Of a stretch of 61,552 bases of DNA, positions 11,742 through 20,107 are shown in pieces. The position numbers were made by a program, and so were the translations under genes. Origin of the DNA: Flavobacteriales bacterium (GTDB lineage: Bacteria; Bacteroidota; Bacteroidia; Flavobacteriales_F; PHOS-HE28); NCBI GenBank assembly GCA_020852835.1, contig JADZAC010000072.1, positions 1 to 61,552 of the forward strand, in the 5' to 3' direction. How positions within the stretch are numbered: position 1 is the first letter of the stretch; every line of letters starts with the position of its first letter. Under the pieces are notes generated by a model that searched no databases, was not told where the DNA came from, and saw nothing but the letters and a program-made list of their open reading frames with translations.

Positions 11742-12578
11742 ATGGCGACGTTCAGCCACCAGCAGATCACTTTGGCCGTGCGCCGGTTTGGCCATGGTCC
11801 CTTGCACGTGCTCGCCTTCCACGGTTTTAGCCGCACCGGGGATGATTTCGCATTGCTGAGCCCACCTTTGGAAGCCTTGTGCACCATTCATGCCTTCGAT
11901 CTCCCCTACCATGGGCACAGCCCGGCCCTTCCGGGAGGCAGGCCCGTTGAACCCGAGGCTTGGGCCGCATTCTTCCTTGCCTATGCCGCCAGTATCCACG
12001 CGGCAAGCATCAGCATCATGGGCTACAGCTTGGGCGGCCGTCTGGCGCTCTGCCTGCTGGAACAGGCACCGCAGCTGGTATCCCAAGCGTTTCTCCTTGC
12101 CCCCGACGGCCTGGTGCATCGACCGTGGTACCGGGGACTGGCCCATTATGCGTGGGGGCGATGGCTCTATCAACACTTCATCCTCCACCCGGCTCCCACG
12201 CATGCCGTGATCAATCTGCTGCACCGGTTCCACCTCATGGATGCACGTTTGCACCGCTTCATCATGGGGCGCACCGGCACCCCGCAGGTCCGCGCCCTGC
12301 TGCATGACGTCTGGACCGGTTTCCGCCTGATCGAACCCGATCGTGGCACAGTCACGCAAGGGCTGCGCGAACGGAATGTCCAAACCCACATTTTTCTAGG
12401 CGAAAACGACCGGGTGATCCAGCCCTCCATGGGTGAACCTTGGCACCGGGCAGCTCCCGACCAGGTGCACCTGCACCGCTTGCCCACCGGCCACCGCATG
12501 ATGAATGAAGCCGTGGGGATGCGGATAGCGGGCTTGTTGCGCGGCAGCCCCGGCACCGCTCCGGCCATGCCCCAATAA
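11742..12578 (+). CDS. Alpha/beta-fold hydrolase
   Basis: A 278-residue cytoplasmic hydrolase. LAFHGFSRTGDDF forms the oxyanion-hole region, SIMGYSLGGR carries the nucleophile Ser96 in a G-x-S-x-G elbow, FLGENDRVI supplies the likely acid, and TGHRMMNEAVG the catalytic His. The cap region (GLVHRPWYRGLAHYAWG) is poorly conserved, so the substrate is unknown. The start at 11742 (MATFSHQQITL) gives a family-like N-terminus; the frame extends upstream to 11643. A bidirectional terminator follows. Confidence 0.85.
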   Translation: MATFSHQQITLAVRRFGHGPLHVLAFHGFSRTGDDFALLSPPLEALCTIHAFDLPYHGHSPALPGGRPVEPEAWAAFFLAYAASIHAASISIMGYSLGGRLALCLLEQAPQLVSQAFLLAPDGLVHRPWYRGLAHYAWGRWLYQHFILHPAPTHAVINLLHRFHLMDARLHRFIMGRTGTPQVRALLHDVWTGFRLIEPDRGTVTQGLRERNVQTHIFLGENDRVIQPSMGEPWHRAAPDQVHLHRLPTGHRMMNEAVGMRIAGLLRGSPGTAPAMPQ

Positions 12579-12580
12579 AA

Positions 12581-12604
12581 AAGGCCGCCAACAAGGGCGG
12601 CCTT
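12581..12604. terminator. Bidirectional terminator between hydrolase and rpmH
   Basis: AAGGCCGCC at 12581-12589 pairs with GGCGGCCTT at 12596-12604 across a 6-base loop. A run of A at 12577-12582 gives a T tract on the minus strand, so it is a good terminator for rpmH and probably also stops the convergent hydrolase transcript. Confidence 0.85.
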
Positions 12605-12629
12605 CAACAGGCGTAACCGACGGCAACAA

Positions 12630-12788
12630 TTACTTGCGGCCGCGGGGTTCGTCGCTCACGGTAAGCTTGTGCCGCCCTTGGGCACGGCGGCTGGCCAGAA
12701 CGGCCCGCCCGGCCGGGGTGCTCATGCGCTCACGGAAGCCGTGCTTGTTCACACGTTTGCGCTTGCTGGGCTGTAGGGTACGCTTCAT
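12630..12788 (-). CDS. rpmH: Ribosomal protein bL34
   Basis: A 52-residue, strongly basic protein starting [20 protein letters not shown], the invariant signature of bL34 in the large ribosomal subunit. The C-terminus is slightly extended with an acidic patch (VSDEPRGRK). The ATG at 12788 fits the family start exactly, although the frame stays open upstream. It has its own canonical promoter and terminator. No dnaA, rnpA or yidC lies next to it, unlike the usual bacterial arrangement. Confidence 0.98.
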   Translation of the reverse strand: MKRTLQPSKRKRVNKHGFRERMSTPAGRAVLASRRAQGRHKLTVSDEPRGRK

Positions 12789-12817
12789 GGCCGATGTATT
12801 TTCTTCAAAAGGGAGCG

Positions 12818-12847
12818 CAAAGATAGCTTTTCCGTTGATCGGTGCAA
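12818..12847 (-). promoter_or_regulatory. Bacteroidota-type promoter of rpmH
   Basis: Read on the minus strand: TTG (12847-12845), 19 bases, then TATCTTTG (12825-12818). This matches the TTG-N19-TAnnTTTG consensus of the Bacteroidota primary sigma factor. It lies 30 bases upstream of the rpmH start. Confidence 0.85.
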
Positions 12848-12952
12848 ACACTGATCTCCCGGCATCGTTTACTTCCGGGGTTCCTCCATGCGGATCCGCC
12901 TTCCCGTACCATGCACATCGCCCGCCCAAGTCCACCGCTGCGGCCGGGCCGC

Positions 12953-13711
12953 TCAACGTATAAAGCGCAGCCGTTCCATGCCGTACGCCCGCACGGTGCC
13001 ATCCTCCTCCTCCACGATCAGCCGTCCCACGGCATCCACGTCCAAGGGGCGTGCACGGTGTTCTTTGCCATTCAGCGTAAAATCCGCGAAACGCCCTTTG
13101 GCCCACAAGTGCCCGGCATACGCCGAGGAGATCGTTTCATCATCCACCCCCACCTTCTGCCACCAGGTTTCCATGCTGTTGCACAGCTTGTTGAGCACCA
13201 GGTCCAGGCCCATGGCCCTCCCCGTTTCTTGCCGCAGACTGGTGGCGGCCATGCCGCTTTCCATCCCCCGGCTGTCCACATTCAGCCCAATGCCCACCAC
13301 GGATGATGCGACCATGCTTCCCTGCAGTTCGTTCTCAATAAGAATGCCCGCCACCTTGCTGCGGTCCACGAGCACATCGTTGGGCCATTTGATCCGCACT
13401 TCCGCCGCGTTCTTCCCGGCGTTGGCCAGCAGTTCTGCCACAACGCCATGTACCGCCAGTGCGGCAGCCTTGGCCAAGGCAAACTGCGCCATGGCCGGCA
13501 ACTTTTCCGGCAGCAGCACCACGCTCATCGCCAGGTCCAACCCGGGCGCCGTAAGCCATTCGCGGTTCCATTGCCCCCTCCCTTGGGTTTGTTCCAAGGC
13601 CAGAATGACAGTGCCATGGCCGAAACGTCCTTCCGCAACGCCCTTGGCAGCATAGTTGTTGGTACTGTCAACCGAAGCCAACCTGAGGACCGTTTCACCG
13701 ATGCGTGCCAT
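12953..13711 (-). CDS. birA: Biotin--[acetyl-CoA carboxylase] ligase, monofunctional
   Basis: This enzyme activates biotin with ATP and transfers it to the biotin carboxyl carrier protein. The 252-residue product starts directly with the catalytic domain: VDSTNNYA near residue 14, the biotinyl-AMP loop GRGQWNR at 44-50 (usually GRGRxGR), KWPNDV at 108-113 and the conserved Lys of RSKVAGIL at 119. A C-terminal SH3-like domain follows (GKGRFADF-like [10 protein letters not shown]). The N-terminal repressor HTH of E. coli BirA is absent, so it should not be a regulator. It is divergent from rsfS. Confidence 0.95.
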   Translation of the reverse strand: MARIGETVLRLASVDSTNNYAAKGVAEGRFGHGTVILALEQTQGRGQWNREWLTAPGLDLAMSVVLLPEKLPAMAQFALAKAAALAVHGVVAELLANAGKNAAEVRIKWPNDVLVDRSKVAGILIENELQGSMVASSVVGIGLNVDSRGMESGMAATSLRQETGRAMGLDLVLNKLCNSMETWWQKVGVDDETISSAYAGHLWAKGRFADFTLNGKEHRARPLDVDAVGRLIVEEEDGTVRAYGMERLRFIR

Positions 13712-13760
13712 GTTTGCTTGTCATTCCGGCAGATCGCACCGGCAGGCGGGGCGGGATGCG

Positions 13761-13768
13761 TACCTTTG
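13761..13768 (+). promoter_or_regulatory. Putative -7 element of the rsfS-ftsH operon
   Basis: TACCTTTG matches TAnnTTTG, 21 bases upstream of the rsfS start and close to a likely short leader. No TTG lies at the expected 19-base distance, so only the -7 part is supported. Confidence 0.5.
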
Positions 13769-13789
13769 AACGCGCACAAGATAGACCGC

Positions 13790-14167
13790 ATGAACAAAGC
13801 CCGCAGACCCCCCTCCCCTGTGCCCTTGGTGGAGGCCGTGGTCCTAGGCATGCAGGAAGTGAAAGCCAAGGATGTCGTCCACCTCGATCTGCGGGGTGTG
13901 CCCAACGCCGCCTGCGATCACTTCATCATTTGCCATGGCGATTCCAGCACGCAAGTTGAAGCCATTGCCCGCAGCGTGGAGAAGTTCACCTTGGAACGGG
14001 CCGGGGAAAAACCCTGGCACGCGGAAGGCAAGGAAAACGCCGGTTGGGTGTTGCTGGATTATGTTGACGTGGTGGTGCACATCTTCCAGCGCGAAGTGCG
14101 TGCCTACTACGGATTGGACCAACTCTGGGCCGACGCCCTTCGCATCAATTACGAGAACGTAGCCTGA
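13790..14167 (+). CDS. rsfS: Ribosome silencing factor RsfS
   Basis: RsfS (RsfA/Iojap) binds ribosomal protein uL14 and blocks joining of the subunits when nutrients are short. The 125-residue product has the expected core: KAKDVVHLDLRGV, CDHFIICHGDSSTQVEAIA, then WVLLDYVDVVVHIFQREVR and YYGLDQLWADA. The family-like protein starts at the ATG at 13790 (MNKARRPPSP); the open frame upstream overlaps birA and has no family match. ftsH begins 10 bases after its stop, so the two are co-transcribed, as in many Bacteroidota. Confidence 0.96.
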   Translation: MNKARRPPSPVPLVEAVVLGMQEVKAKDVVHLDLRGVPNAACDHFIICHGDSSTQVEAIARSVEKFTLERAGEKPWHAEGKENAGWVLLDYVDVVVHIFQREVRAYYGLDQLWADALRINYENVA

Positions 14168-14176
14168 CCCATCGCC

Positions 14177-16186
14177 GTGGAAAACATCGAGAAAAACAAA
14201 AAGAACGACATGGGGCAACGCCCCAAACGCTCGTTCAACTTCTATTGGATCTACGGGGTCATCGTGGTGATGATCCTGGCCATGGGCTTGTTCAATTTCA
14301 ACTCGCGCGTGGTGCGTATCGACATCTCGGATTACGATAGTTACCTGGCCAATGGGGACGTGCAGGGCATTGTGGTGAACGGCGATGCGGTGATGGTGAC
14401 CATCAAGAAGGACAGCCTGGAAAAGGAGACCCATAAGAAACGCCTGGCCGGTGCCAGTATAGACCCCGGTGCGCCCCAGTACACCTTCTACATCGGCAAC
14501 AACCCGCAGATGCAGCAACAGGTGATCGAACAAGCACGGGCCAAGAAAGTGGATGTACGCATCAATCCGCAGAACGACCTGGGCCGTGAGATCCTCTCCT
14601 ACGCCCTCTTCTTCGGGGCCATCATCCTGATCTGGATGTTCATGATGCGCCGCATGGGAGGGCCCAGCGGGCCCGGAGGCCAGATCTTCAACATCGGCAA
14701 GAGCCGTGCCCAAGTGTTCGAAGGCGGCAAGAGCACGGATGTCACCTTCAACGACGTGGCCGGCCTGGAAGAGGCCAAAGAGGAGCTGCAAGAGATCGTG
14801 GACTTCCTCAAAACCCCGAAAAAGTACACCGACCTCGGCGCCAAGATCCCCAAGGGAGCCCTGCTTGTCGGGCCCCCAGGTACCGGCAAAACACTGCTGG
14901 CCAAAGCCATTGCCGGCGAAGCACAAGTGCCTTTCTTTTCGCTGAGCGGTTCCGACTTCGTGGAAATGTTCGTGGGAGTTGGCGCCAGCCGGGTCCGCGA
15001 CCTCTTCAAGCAGGCCAAGGAGAAGGCCCCGAGCATCGTGTTCATCGACGAGATCGACGCCATCGGCCGGGCACGCGGACGCAACATCAACATGGGCAGC
15101 AACGATGAGCGCGAGAACACGCTCAACCAGTTGCTTACCGAAATGGACGGATTCGGCACCAACACCGGTGTGATCCTGTTGGGGGCCACCAACCGGGCGG
15201 ATGTGCTGGACCGTGCCCTGTTGCGCCCGGGCCGGTTCGACCGGCAGATCTTCGTGGATATGCCGGACCTGAACGAGCGCATCGCCATCTTCAACGTGCA
15301 CCTCAAACCATTGAAGTTGGACATCGCCGTGGACGTGGAGTTCCTGGCACGCCAAACCCCGGGCTTCAGCGGGGCGGACATCGCCAACATCTGCAATGAG
15401 GCCGCGCTGATCGCCGCACGGCGCAAGAAAACCGCCGTGGAAAAACAGGATTTCCTCGATGCCGTGGACCGGGTGATCGGTGGCTTGGAGAAGAAGAACA
15501 AGATCATCACCAATGAGGAAAAACGCGCCATTGCCTTCCATGAGGCCGGCCACGCCACAGTGAGCTGGTTGGTGGAACACGCTTCCCCCTTGGTCAAGGT
15601 CACCATCGTTCCCCGTGGGCGTTCCTTGGGTGCGGCCTGGTACCTGCCCGATGAGCGCCACCTCACCACCGCCGAGCAGATGCACGATGAGATCTGCGCG
15701 GCATTGGGCGGCAGGGCCGCAGAGGAGATCATGTTCGGCAAGGTGAGCACCGGTGCGCTCAGCGACCTGGAAAAGGTGACCAAACAGGCCTACGCCATGG
15801 TCACCATGTACGGCCTCAACGACCGGATCGGCAACATCAGCTTCTACGACAGCACCGGCCAAACCGAGTACGGCTTTTCCAAGCCGTACAGCGACCACAC
15901 CGCCCAAGTGATCGATGAAGAGGTGCGCAACATTGTGGAAGGCCAGTATGACCGGGCCAAACGGATCCTTACTGACAACAAGGACAAACTGACCAAACTG
16001 GCCACCCAACTGCTGGAAAAGGAGGTGATCTTCAAGGAGGACCTGGAGCACATCTTCGGAGGAAGGCCATTTGCCCGTGAAGATGAACAGAACGGGGCCG
16101 CCCGCAGCGTAAACGGCGGGACCATACCGGCCTTGCCTGACGGCAAGATCGAAAGCGGAACGGGCGACAATGCATCGTTGACGTGA
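14177..16186 (+). CDS. ftsH: ATP-dependent zinc metalloprotease FtsH
   Basis: A membrane-anchored AAA+ protease of 669 residues that degrades misfolded membrane proteins and short-lived regulators. Two N-terminal membrane helices lie at about 22-41 and 136-157 around a small periplasmic domain. The AAA domain shows Walker A GPPGTGKT at about 232-239, Walker [11 protein letters not shown] at about 287, and the pore motif [15 protein letters not shown]. The zinc site HEAGH is at about 454-458, with the distant acidic ligand expected in [10 protein letters not shown]. The first in-frame start is a GTG at 14177; an ATG at 14210 is possible. It sits between rsfS and cdsA in one operon. Confidence 0.98.
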   Translation: MENIEKNKKNDMGQRPKRSFNFYWIYGVIVVMILAMGLFNFNSRVVRIDISDYDSYLANGDVQGIVVNGDAVMVTIKKDSLEKETHKKRLAGASIDPGAPQYTFYIGNNPQMQQQVIEQARAKKVDVRINPQNDLGREILSYALFFGAIILIWMFMMRRMGGPSGPGGQIFNIGKSRAQVFEGGKSTDVTFNDVAGLEEAKEELQEIVDFLKTPKKYTDLGAKIPKGALLVGPPGTGKTLLAKAIAGEAQVPFFSLSGSDFVEMFVGVGASRVRDLFKQAKEKAPSIVFIDEIDAIGRARGRNINMGSNDERENTLNQLLTEMDGFGTNTGVILLGATNRADVLDRALLRPGRFDRQIFVDMPDLNERIAIFNVHLKPLKLDIAVDVEFLARQTPGFSGADIANICNEAALIAARRKKTAVEKQDFLDAVDRVIGGLEKKNKIITNEEKRAIAFHEAGHATVSWLVEHASPLVKVTIVPRGRSLGAAWYLPDERHLTTAEQMHDEICAALGGRAAEEIMFGKVSTGALSDLEKVTKQAYAMVTMYGLNDRIGNISFYDSTGQTEYGFSKPYSDHTAQVIDEEVRNIVEGQYDRAKRILTDNKDKLTKLATQLLEKEVIFKEDLEHIFGGRPFAREDEQNGAARSVNGGTIPALPDGKIESGTGDNASLT

Positions 16187-16204
16187 CCGTGACCCCGGTC
16201 GGTG

Positions 16205-17008
16205 ATGAACGAACTGCTGACACGGGCCCTCACCGGAGCGATCTACGTGGGGCTTACGCTGGGGGCCGCCTGGGCCGGGCCGGTCACCACCAGCCTGCTC
16301 TTCCTCCCGGTTTGCCTCCAGGCAGCTTATGAGCTGCACCGGTTGGCCACCAGCAACCAACCCGCTGCTTCGCCCTTGGCCCCGCTGTTGGCAGCGGCCG
16401 TTGTGTACACCACCTTGGTGCTGACTGGAATACTCCATGATTTTGGCCTGCTTCCCGCCCTCACAGTGATCTTCCTGGTGGTGTTCATCGCCGTGGTGGA
16501 GCTGCTCTGGCGGCCCGGTTCCGCCCCCGCCTTGGAAATCGGTCCGTTGCTCATGGTGGTCTTGCTGATCGCCGTTCCCTTTGGCATGATCAACCTGTTG
16601 CTGCGCGACGGCCCGGAACTGTTCATCGGCTTTATGCTCCTGCTTTGGACCAACGACACGGGTGCCTATCTGGTCGGCAAAACCATGGGCCGCACACCGC
16701 TTCTTCCCCGCACCAGCCCGAAAAAAACCGTGGAAGGGTTCGTTGGAGGCGTAGTGCTCGCCATGGCCGTCGGCTTCCTGATCGCCCAAGGATGGAACGC
16801 CCTTTCGGTACACCAGTGGCTCATTGCCGGGGCGGTGGTGGCCATCGCATCCACGGTCGGCGACTTGCTCGAATCAGCGCTTAAGCGGGAAGCCGGAGTA
16901 AAAGATTCGGGCGATCTGTTGCCTGGCCACGGCGGGGTGCTCGACCGCTTCGATGGATTTTTATTGGCCTTGCCGGCCATGGTGCTCACGGTAGCCGTGC
17001 TTCGCTGA
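16205..17008 (+). CDS. cdsA: Phosphatidate cytidylyltransferase
   Basis: CdsA makes CDP-diacylglycerol from phosphatidate and CTP, the branch point of phospholipid synthesis. The 267-residue product has about seven membrane helices and the CDP-alcohol signature near the C-terminus, SALKREAGVKDSGDLLPGHG followed by GVLDRFDG. TNDTGAYLVGKTMGR and TSPKKTVEGFVGG are also typical. The ATG at 16205 follows an overlapping GTG at 16202. It lies 18 bases after ftsH and just before psd, giving a CDP-DAG to phosphatidylethanolamine gene group; pssA is not in the window. Confidence 0.96.
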   Translation: MNELLTRALTGAIYVGLTLGAAWAGPVTTSLLFLPVCLQAAYELHRLATSNQPAASPLAPLLAAAVVYTTLVLTGILHDFGLLPALTVIFLVVFIAVVELLWRPGSAPALEIGPLLMVVLLIAVPFGMINLLLRDGPELFIGFMLLLWTNDTGAYLVGKTMGRTPLLPRTSPKKTVEGFVGGVVLAMAVGFLIAQGWNALSVHQWLIAGAVVAIASTVGDLLESALKREAGVKDSGDLLPGHGGVLDRFDGFLLALPAMVLTVAVLR

Positions 17009-17059
17009 TACCGGCATGCCGGCACTCCGGCTGCACTGCATTGGCCTTGCACCCCGATC

Positions 17060-17067
17060 TATCTTTG
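17060..17067 (+). promoter_or_regulatory. Putative internal -7 element for psd
   Basis: TATCTTTG matches TAnnTTTG exactly and lies 9 bases before the psd ATG at 17077, which implies a nearly leaderless transcript or use of the ATG at 17083. No TTG at 19-base spacing is seen. Confidence 0.45.
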
Positions 17068-17076
17068 GCCGCACCC

Positions 17077-17739
17077 ATGCCCATGCGACTCCACCGCGAA
17101 GGAACTCCCACCATTGCACTTGTTTCCATTTTTGGCGTGTTGGCTTCCTTGGCCGCGTGGCTGTGGTTGCCCGCTGCCGCCTTCTTGGCCATCGCATTGA
17201 TCATGGCAGCCGTACTGGCGTTGGTGCTCTGGTTCTTTCGGTTGCCCCGGAGGGCCTCGGTACCTGCCGAGGACCTGATCGTTTCCCCTTGCGATGGCAA
17301 GGTGGTGGTGGTGGAGCAGGTCCACGAAGACGAGCACTTCAAGGACAAGCGCATCCAGGTCTCCATCTTCATGAGCCCCCTGAATGTGCATGTGAACTAC
17401 CACCCGATCAGCGGCACAACCACCTTCCGCCACTACCATCCGGGCAAATACTTGGTGGCATGGCACCCCAAGAGCAGCACGCACAATGAACGGACAACAG
17501 TGGTGGTGCGCCATCCCGTTCATGGCGAAGTGCTCATCCGGCAGATCGCCGGAGCATTGGCCCGGCGCATTTGCACCTATCCACAACCTGGTGAGGCCGT
17601 GGTTCAGGGCAGCGAATTGGGCTTCATCAAATTCGGCTCAAGAGTAGACCTGTACTTGCCGCTCGATGCACAAGTCATGGTGCACATCGGGGATGTTGTG
17701 CAGGGTGCCGCTTCCGTGATCGCCCGTTACGCCCGATAA
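17077..17739 (+). CDS. psd: Phosphatidylserine decarboxylase (short, Psd type with FGS cleavage site)
   Basis: This proenzyme converts phosphatidylserine to phosphatidylethanolamine and matures by self-cleavage to form a pyruvoyl group. The 220-residue product has two N-terminal hydrophobic segments (ALVSIFGVLASLAAWLWLP and after), then VSPCDGKVV, FMSPLNVHVNYHPISG and the cleavage motif GFIKFGSRVDLYLP, where the Ser of FGS becomes the pyruvoyl residue. The length fits the short class found in Bacteroidota rather than the longer E. coli form. ATG codons at 17077 and 17083 are both possible. It follows cdsA by 68 bases. Confidence 0.95.
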   Translation: MPMRLHREGTPTIALVSIFGVLASLAAWLWLPAAAFLAIALIMAAVLALVLWFFRLPRRASVPAEDLIVSPCDGKVVVVEQVHEDEHFKDKRIQVSIFMSPLNVHVNYHPISGTTTFRHYHPGKYLVAWHPKSSTHNERTTVVVRHPVHGEVLIRQIAGALARRICTYPQPGEAVVQGSELGFIKFGSRVDLYLPLDAQVMVHIGDVVQGAASVIARYAR

Positions 17740-17741
17740 GC

Positions 17742-18284
17742 ATGCACCCAAGGTACCTGCTCCCGGCGCTGTTGGCATTGGTGGCTTGCCACACGGAAAC
17801 ACCGCCGCCATCCCATGCTCCTGCCCATGGTTCCAGCTCCACCGGCACCACGGCATTGGCCATGCCAAGCGATACGGAGGGGGCGCCCCGAGAAGACACG
17901 GTACACCTGCGCTCCCTGCTCGGCATCGGGCTGAAGTTCGATGGCGTATATGACCATAGCGAAGGAAATATCCACTACTTCATGCGCTTCTTCCAGCGCG
18001 GCAACGTGGTGCTGATCGCCGGCAGGCAACCGGCAGACGGCTCCTTGGACCTCCGCTCCATGCTCAAGGAGGATGCCCAAGGCGGTACAGGAAGCTTGCA
18101 CAATGCGCCGGTGACCTTCCGCAATGACAGTTTGTACTTCACCACCATGGCAAACCGTGGCGCCATCACGTATGCCGGTGCCGTGCACGGCGACAGCTTG
18201 CGCTTCATCAAACACAGCAGGGCCACCGGGAAGAGGGCGGTGATCAGCTACGGGTTCATCCCGGATCGGGCGGATAGCCGTTGA
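17742..18284 (+). CDS. Hypothetical lipoprotein
   Basis: A 180-residue protein starting 2 bases after the psd stop, hence co-transcribed. The signal peptide ends in a lipobox (LLALVAC), so the mature protein should carry lipid on Cys16. A Pro/Ser/Thr-rich linker (PPPSHAPAHGSSSTGTTA) precedes a small beta-rich domain (IGLKFDGVYDHSEGNIHYF, then SLYFTTMANRGAITYAG). I do not recognise the domain; the periplasmic or outer-membrane location is inferred from the lipobox. Confidence 0.75.
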   Translation: MHPRYLLPALLALVACHTETPPPSHAPAHGSSSTGTTALAMPSDTEGAPREDTVHLRSLLGIGLKFDGVYDHSEGNIHYFMRFFQRGNVVLIAGRQPADGSLDLRSMLKEDAQGGTGSLHNAPVTFRNDSLYFTTMANRGAITYAGAVHGDSLRFIKHSRATGKRAVISYGFIPDRADSR

Positions 18285-18306
18285 TCGGGAAGCCCTTCCC
18301 GTGGGA

Positions 18307-18996
18307 TCACAGCAGGATCGTACGCAGCTCATCCAACCGGGCTATCCGGTGTGTCGCCGCGGGATCGCCCCCGCCCTCGGGTGCAAAATGCGCTTGGTCC
18401 ATGCCTGCCACTCGGCCACCGGCGATGTCCGCACGTGCACTGTCACCGATCATCAAGCTTTCCCCCGCACGGGCTCCGGCCGCACGCAGCGCATGGCGGA
18501 ATATGCGCGCATTCGGCTTGGATGCACCCGCCATCTCACTGGTAAGCACCACTTTGAAGAACCGCCGGATCCCGGAACTGTGCAATTTCACGGCCTGCAC
18601 CTCGGTAAACCCATTGGTAATGATGTGCAACTGATAGTGGGGATGAAGATCCTCCAGCAGCCCCATGGCCCCGGGCACCAGCGTGGCCCGCTGGGGGCAA
18701 CGATCCAGGTAGGTTTCCTCCAGCCTCCGTGCCATTGCGCCATCCTGAATTCCAAAATGCGCCAAGGCCTGCTTGAAACGCAAAGCCCGAAGCACCTCCT
18801 TGGGCATGGTTCCATTGTCCAACTGCTCCCAAAGCGCCGCGTTTACACGTTCATAGGCGGCGATGAATGCATCCGCTGCGATGCCCGTGCCGGCCAGGCG
18901 CTCCATCCACAGTTCGGCCAAGACCGCCCTGGAGTTGGCCTGAAAATCCCACAAGGTGTGGTCCAGGTCGAAAAAAAGGTGACGGTAGCGGCGCAT
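18307..18996 (-). CDS. HAD-superfamily hydrolase, YjjG-like nucleotidase
   Basis: A 229-residue hydrolase from the ATG at 18996 (MRRYRHLFFDLDHTLWDF). DLDHT contains the nucleophile Asp of HAD motif I; ITNGF is motif II, ASKPNARIF provides the motif III Lys, and MIGDSARADIAGG motif IV. The long helical cap at residues 20-100 and the overall layout match YjjG-type noncanonical 5'-nucleotidases. Its start codon overlaps the stop of the preceding gene (TGATG), so translation is coupled. It ends the seven-gene run that begins with radC; the nearby uracil phosphoribosyltransferase would fit a nucleotide-salvage role (inference). Confidence 0.88.
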   Translation of the reverse strand: MRRYRHLFFDLDHTLWDFQANSRAVLAELWMERLAGTGIAADAFIAAYERVNAALWEQLDNGTMPKEVLRALRFKQALAHFGIQDGAMARRLEETYLDRCPQRATLVPGAMGLLEDLHPHYQLHIITNGFTEVQAVKLHSSGIRRFFKVVLTSEMAGASKPNARIFRHALRAAGARAGESLMIGDSARADIAGGRVAGMDQAHFAPEGGGDPAATHRIARLDELRTILL

Positions 18997-19451
18997 CAAT
19001 GGATGAACTTCCAGGCGGCGCTCAGCACCAAGGACCACGCAACCACTGCGCTAAGCAGGAATGGCAAGGTGCGCCGGTCATGATGGAAATATTTGGCCGC
19101 CACCAACGCGGTGAGCGGTACGGAGAGCAAGGGTGTAAGCAGAAAGGCCACGCCCTGCGGGCCGTACGCTTGTTTCAGGCGTACGATCACCCGGTTCGTA
19201 CGGGTGAAAATGCGCTTCGGCTTCTGGCCCTTGCTGATGGCCAGTGCCCGTTTGCGCAGACGCCGCCGGCGGAACCACTCCAGCACCCGTCTGCCCGTAC
19301 GAAAGAACACGAGCATGCCGATGCACCCCCCCAGGCTGGTCAAGGCCACCGTTTCCCAGTAGGAATGTTTGAAGCCGTAGGATACGGCCGGAGAGAACAG
19401 GAATTTCATCACTCCGGCCACCATCACCATGACCGCATGCCCCGGCTTCAT
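18996..19451 (-). CDS. Conserved integral membrane protein
   Basis: A 151-residue protein with about four membrane helices and a very basic central loop (RRVLEWFRRRRLRKRALA). Segments such as KFLFSPAVSYGF, LTSLGGCIGMLVFF and GVAFLLTPLLSVPLTALVA look conserved; I have seen this pattern in Flavobacteria-like proteins of unknown function. It begins 2 bases after upp and overlaps the HAD gene by one base. A transport or lipid role is possible but cannot be shown. Confidence 0.75.
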   Translation of the reverse strand: MKPGHAVMVMVAGVMKFLFSPAVSYGFKHSYWETVALTSLGGCIGMLVFFRTGRRVLEWFRRRRLRKRALAISKGQKPKRIFTRTNRVIVRLKQAYGPQGVAFLLTPLLSVPLTALVAAKYFHHDRRTLPFLLSAVVAWSLVLSAAWKFIH

Positions 19452-19453
19452 GG

Positions 19454-20104
19454 CTACACCTTGTTCCCGTATGCCAGGTCACCGGCATCACCCAGACCGG
19501 GAACGATGTATGCCTCGGCCGTCATCTCGTCATCCACTGCACCCAGCCAAAAGCGCGTAGTGGGCGGCAAGTGCTTGCGTGCATATTCCACACCTTCGGT
19601 GCTGGCGATCACGGAAACCACATGCACGGCCTTGGGCCTGCCCATGCGCAACATGGCCTTGTATACCAGTACCATGCTGCGGCCTGTGGCCAACATGGGG
19701 TCGCTGATGATCAGCACCCGGTCATCTATGGAAGGACTGCTGAGGTATTCCACTTCCACGTCGAAGCCATCTTCTCCCTTGCGGTGTTTGCGGTAGGCAC
19801 TGACGAAGGCATTGTCCGCCCGATCGAAGTAGTTCAACAGGCCCTGGTGCAGCGGCAAGCCCGCCCGAAGAATGGTGCTCAGCACGGGTTGTTCGGCCGG
19901 TAAGGCCATGCGCGCTATGCCCAAGGGCGAAACCACATCGGTTTCCTCGTAGGCAAGCGTCCGGCTCAGCTCGTAGGCGAACACCTCGCCCATGCGTTCG
20001 AGGTTGCGCCGGAACCGCAGGGGGTCCTTTTGCACTTGCACGTCGCGCAACTCGGCCAAGAACCGGTTGGCCACGGAATTTGTCTTGTTCAGTTCCAACA
20101 CCAT
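19454..20104 (-). CDS. upp: Uracil phosphoribosyltransferase
   Basis: This enzyme salvages uracil to UMP using PRPP. The 216-residue product has the PRPP-binding loop VLIISDPMLATGRSM, the N-terminal LRDVQVQKDPLRFRRNLERM, ILRAGLPLHQG, and a C-terminal uracil-binding segment (IVPGLGDAGDLAYG). The sequence is closer in layout to the Bacteroidota form than to E. coli Upp. It sits 3 bases after the FemAB-like gene and 2 bases before the membrane protein, inside the radC run. Confidence 0.95.
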   Translation of the reverse strand: MVLELNKTNSVANRFLAELRDVQVQKDPLRFRRNLERMGEVFAYELSRTLAYEETDVVSPLGIARMALPAEQPVLSTILRAGLPLHQGLLNYFDRADNAFVSAYRKHRKGEDGFDVEVEYLSSPSIDDRVLIISDPMLATGRSMVLVYKAMLRMGRPKAVHVVSVIASTEGVEYARKHLPPTTRFWLGAVDDEMTAEAYIVPGLGDAGDLAYGNKV

Positions 20105-20107
20105 GGA

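Noticed and set aside
13844..16813. 989-residue minus-strand frame across rsfS, ftsH and cdsA
   Set aside because: It runs antisense to three firmly identified genes and shows no recognisable domain.
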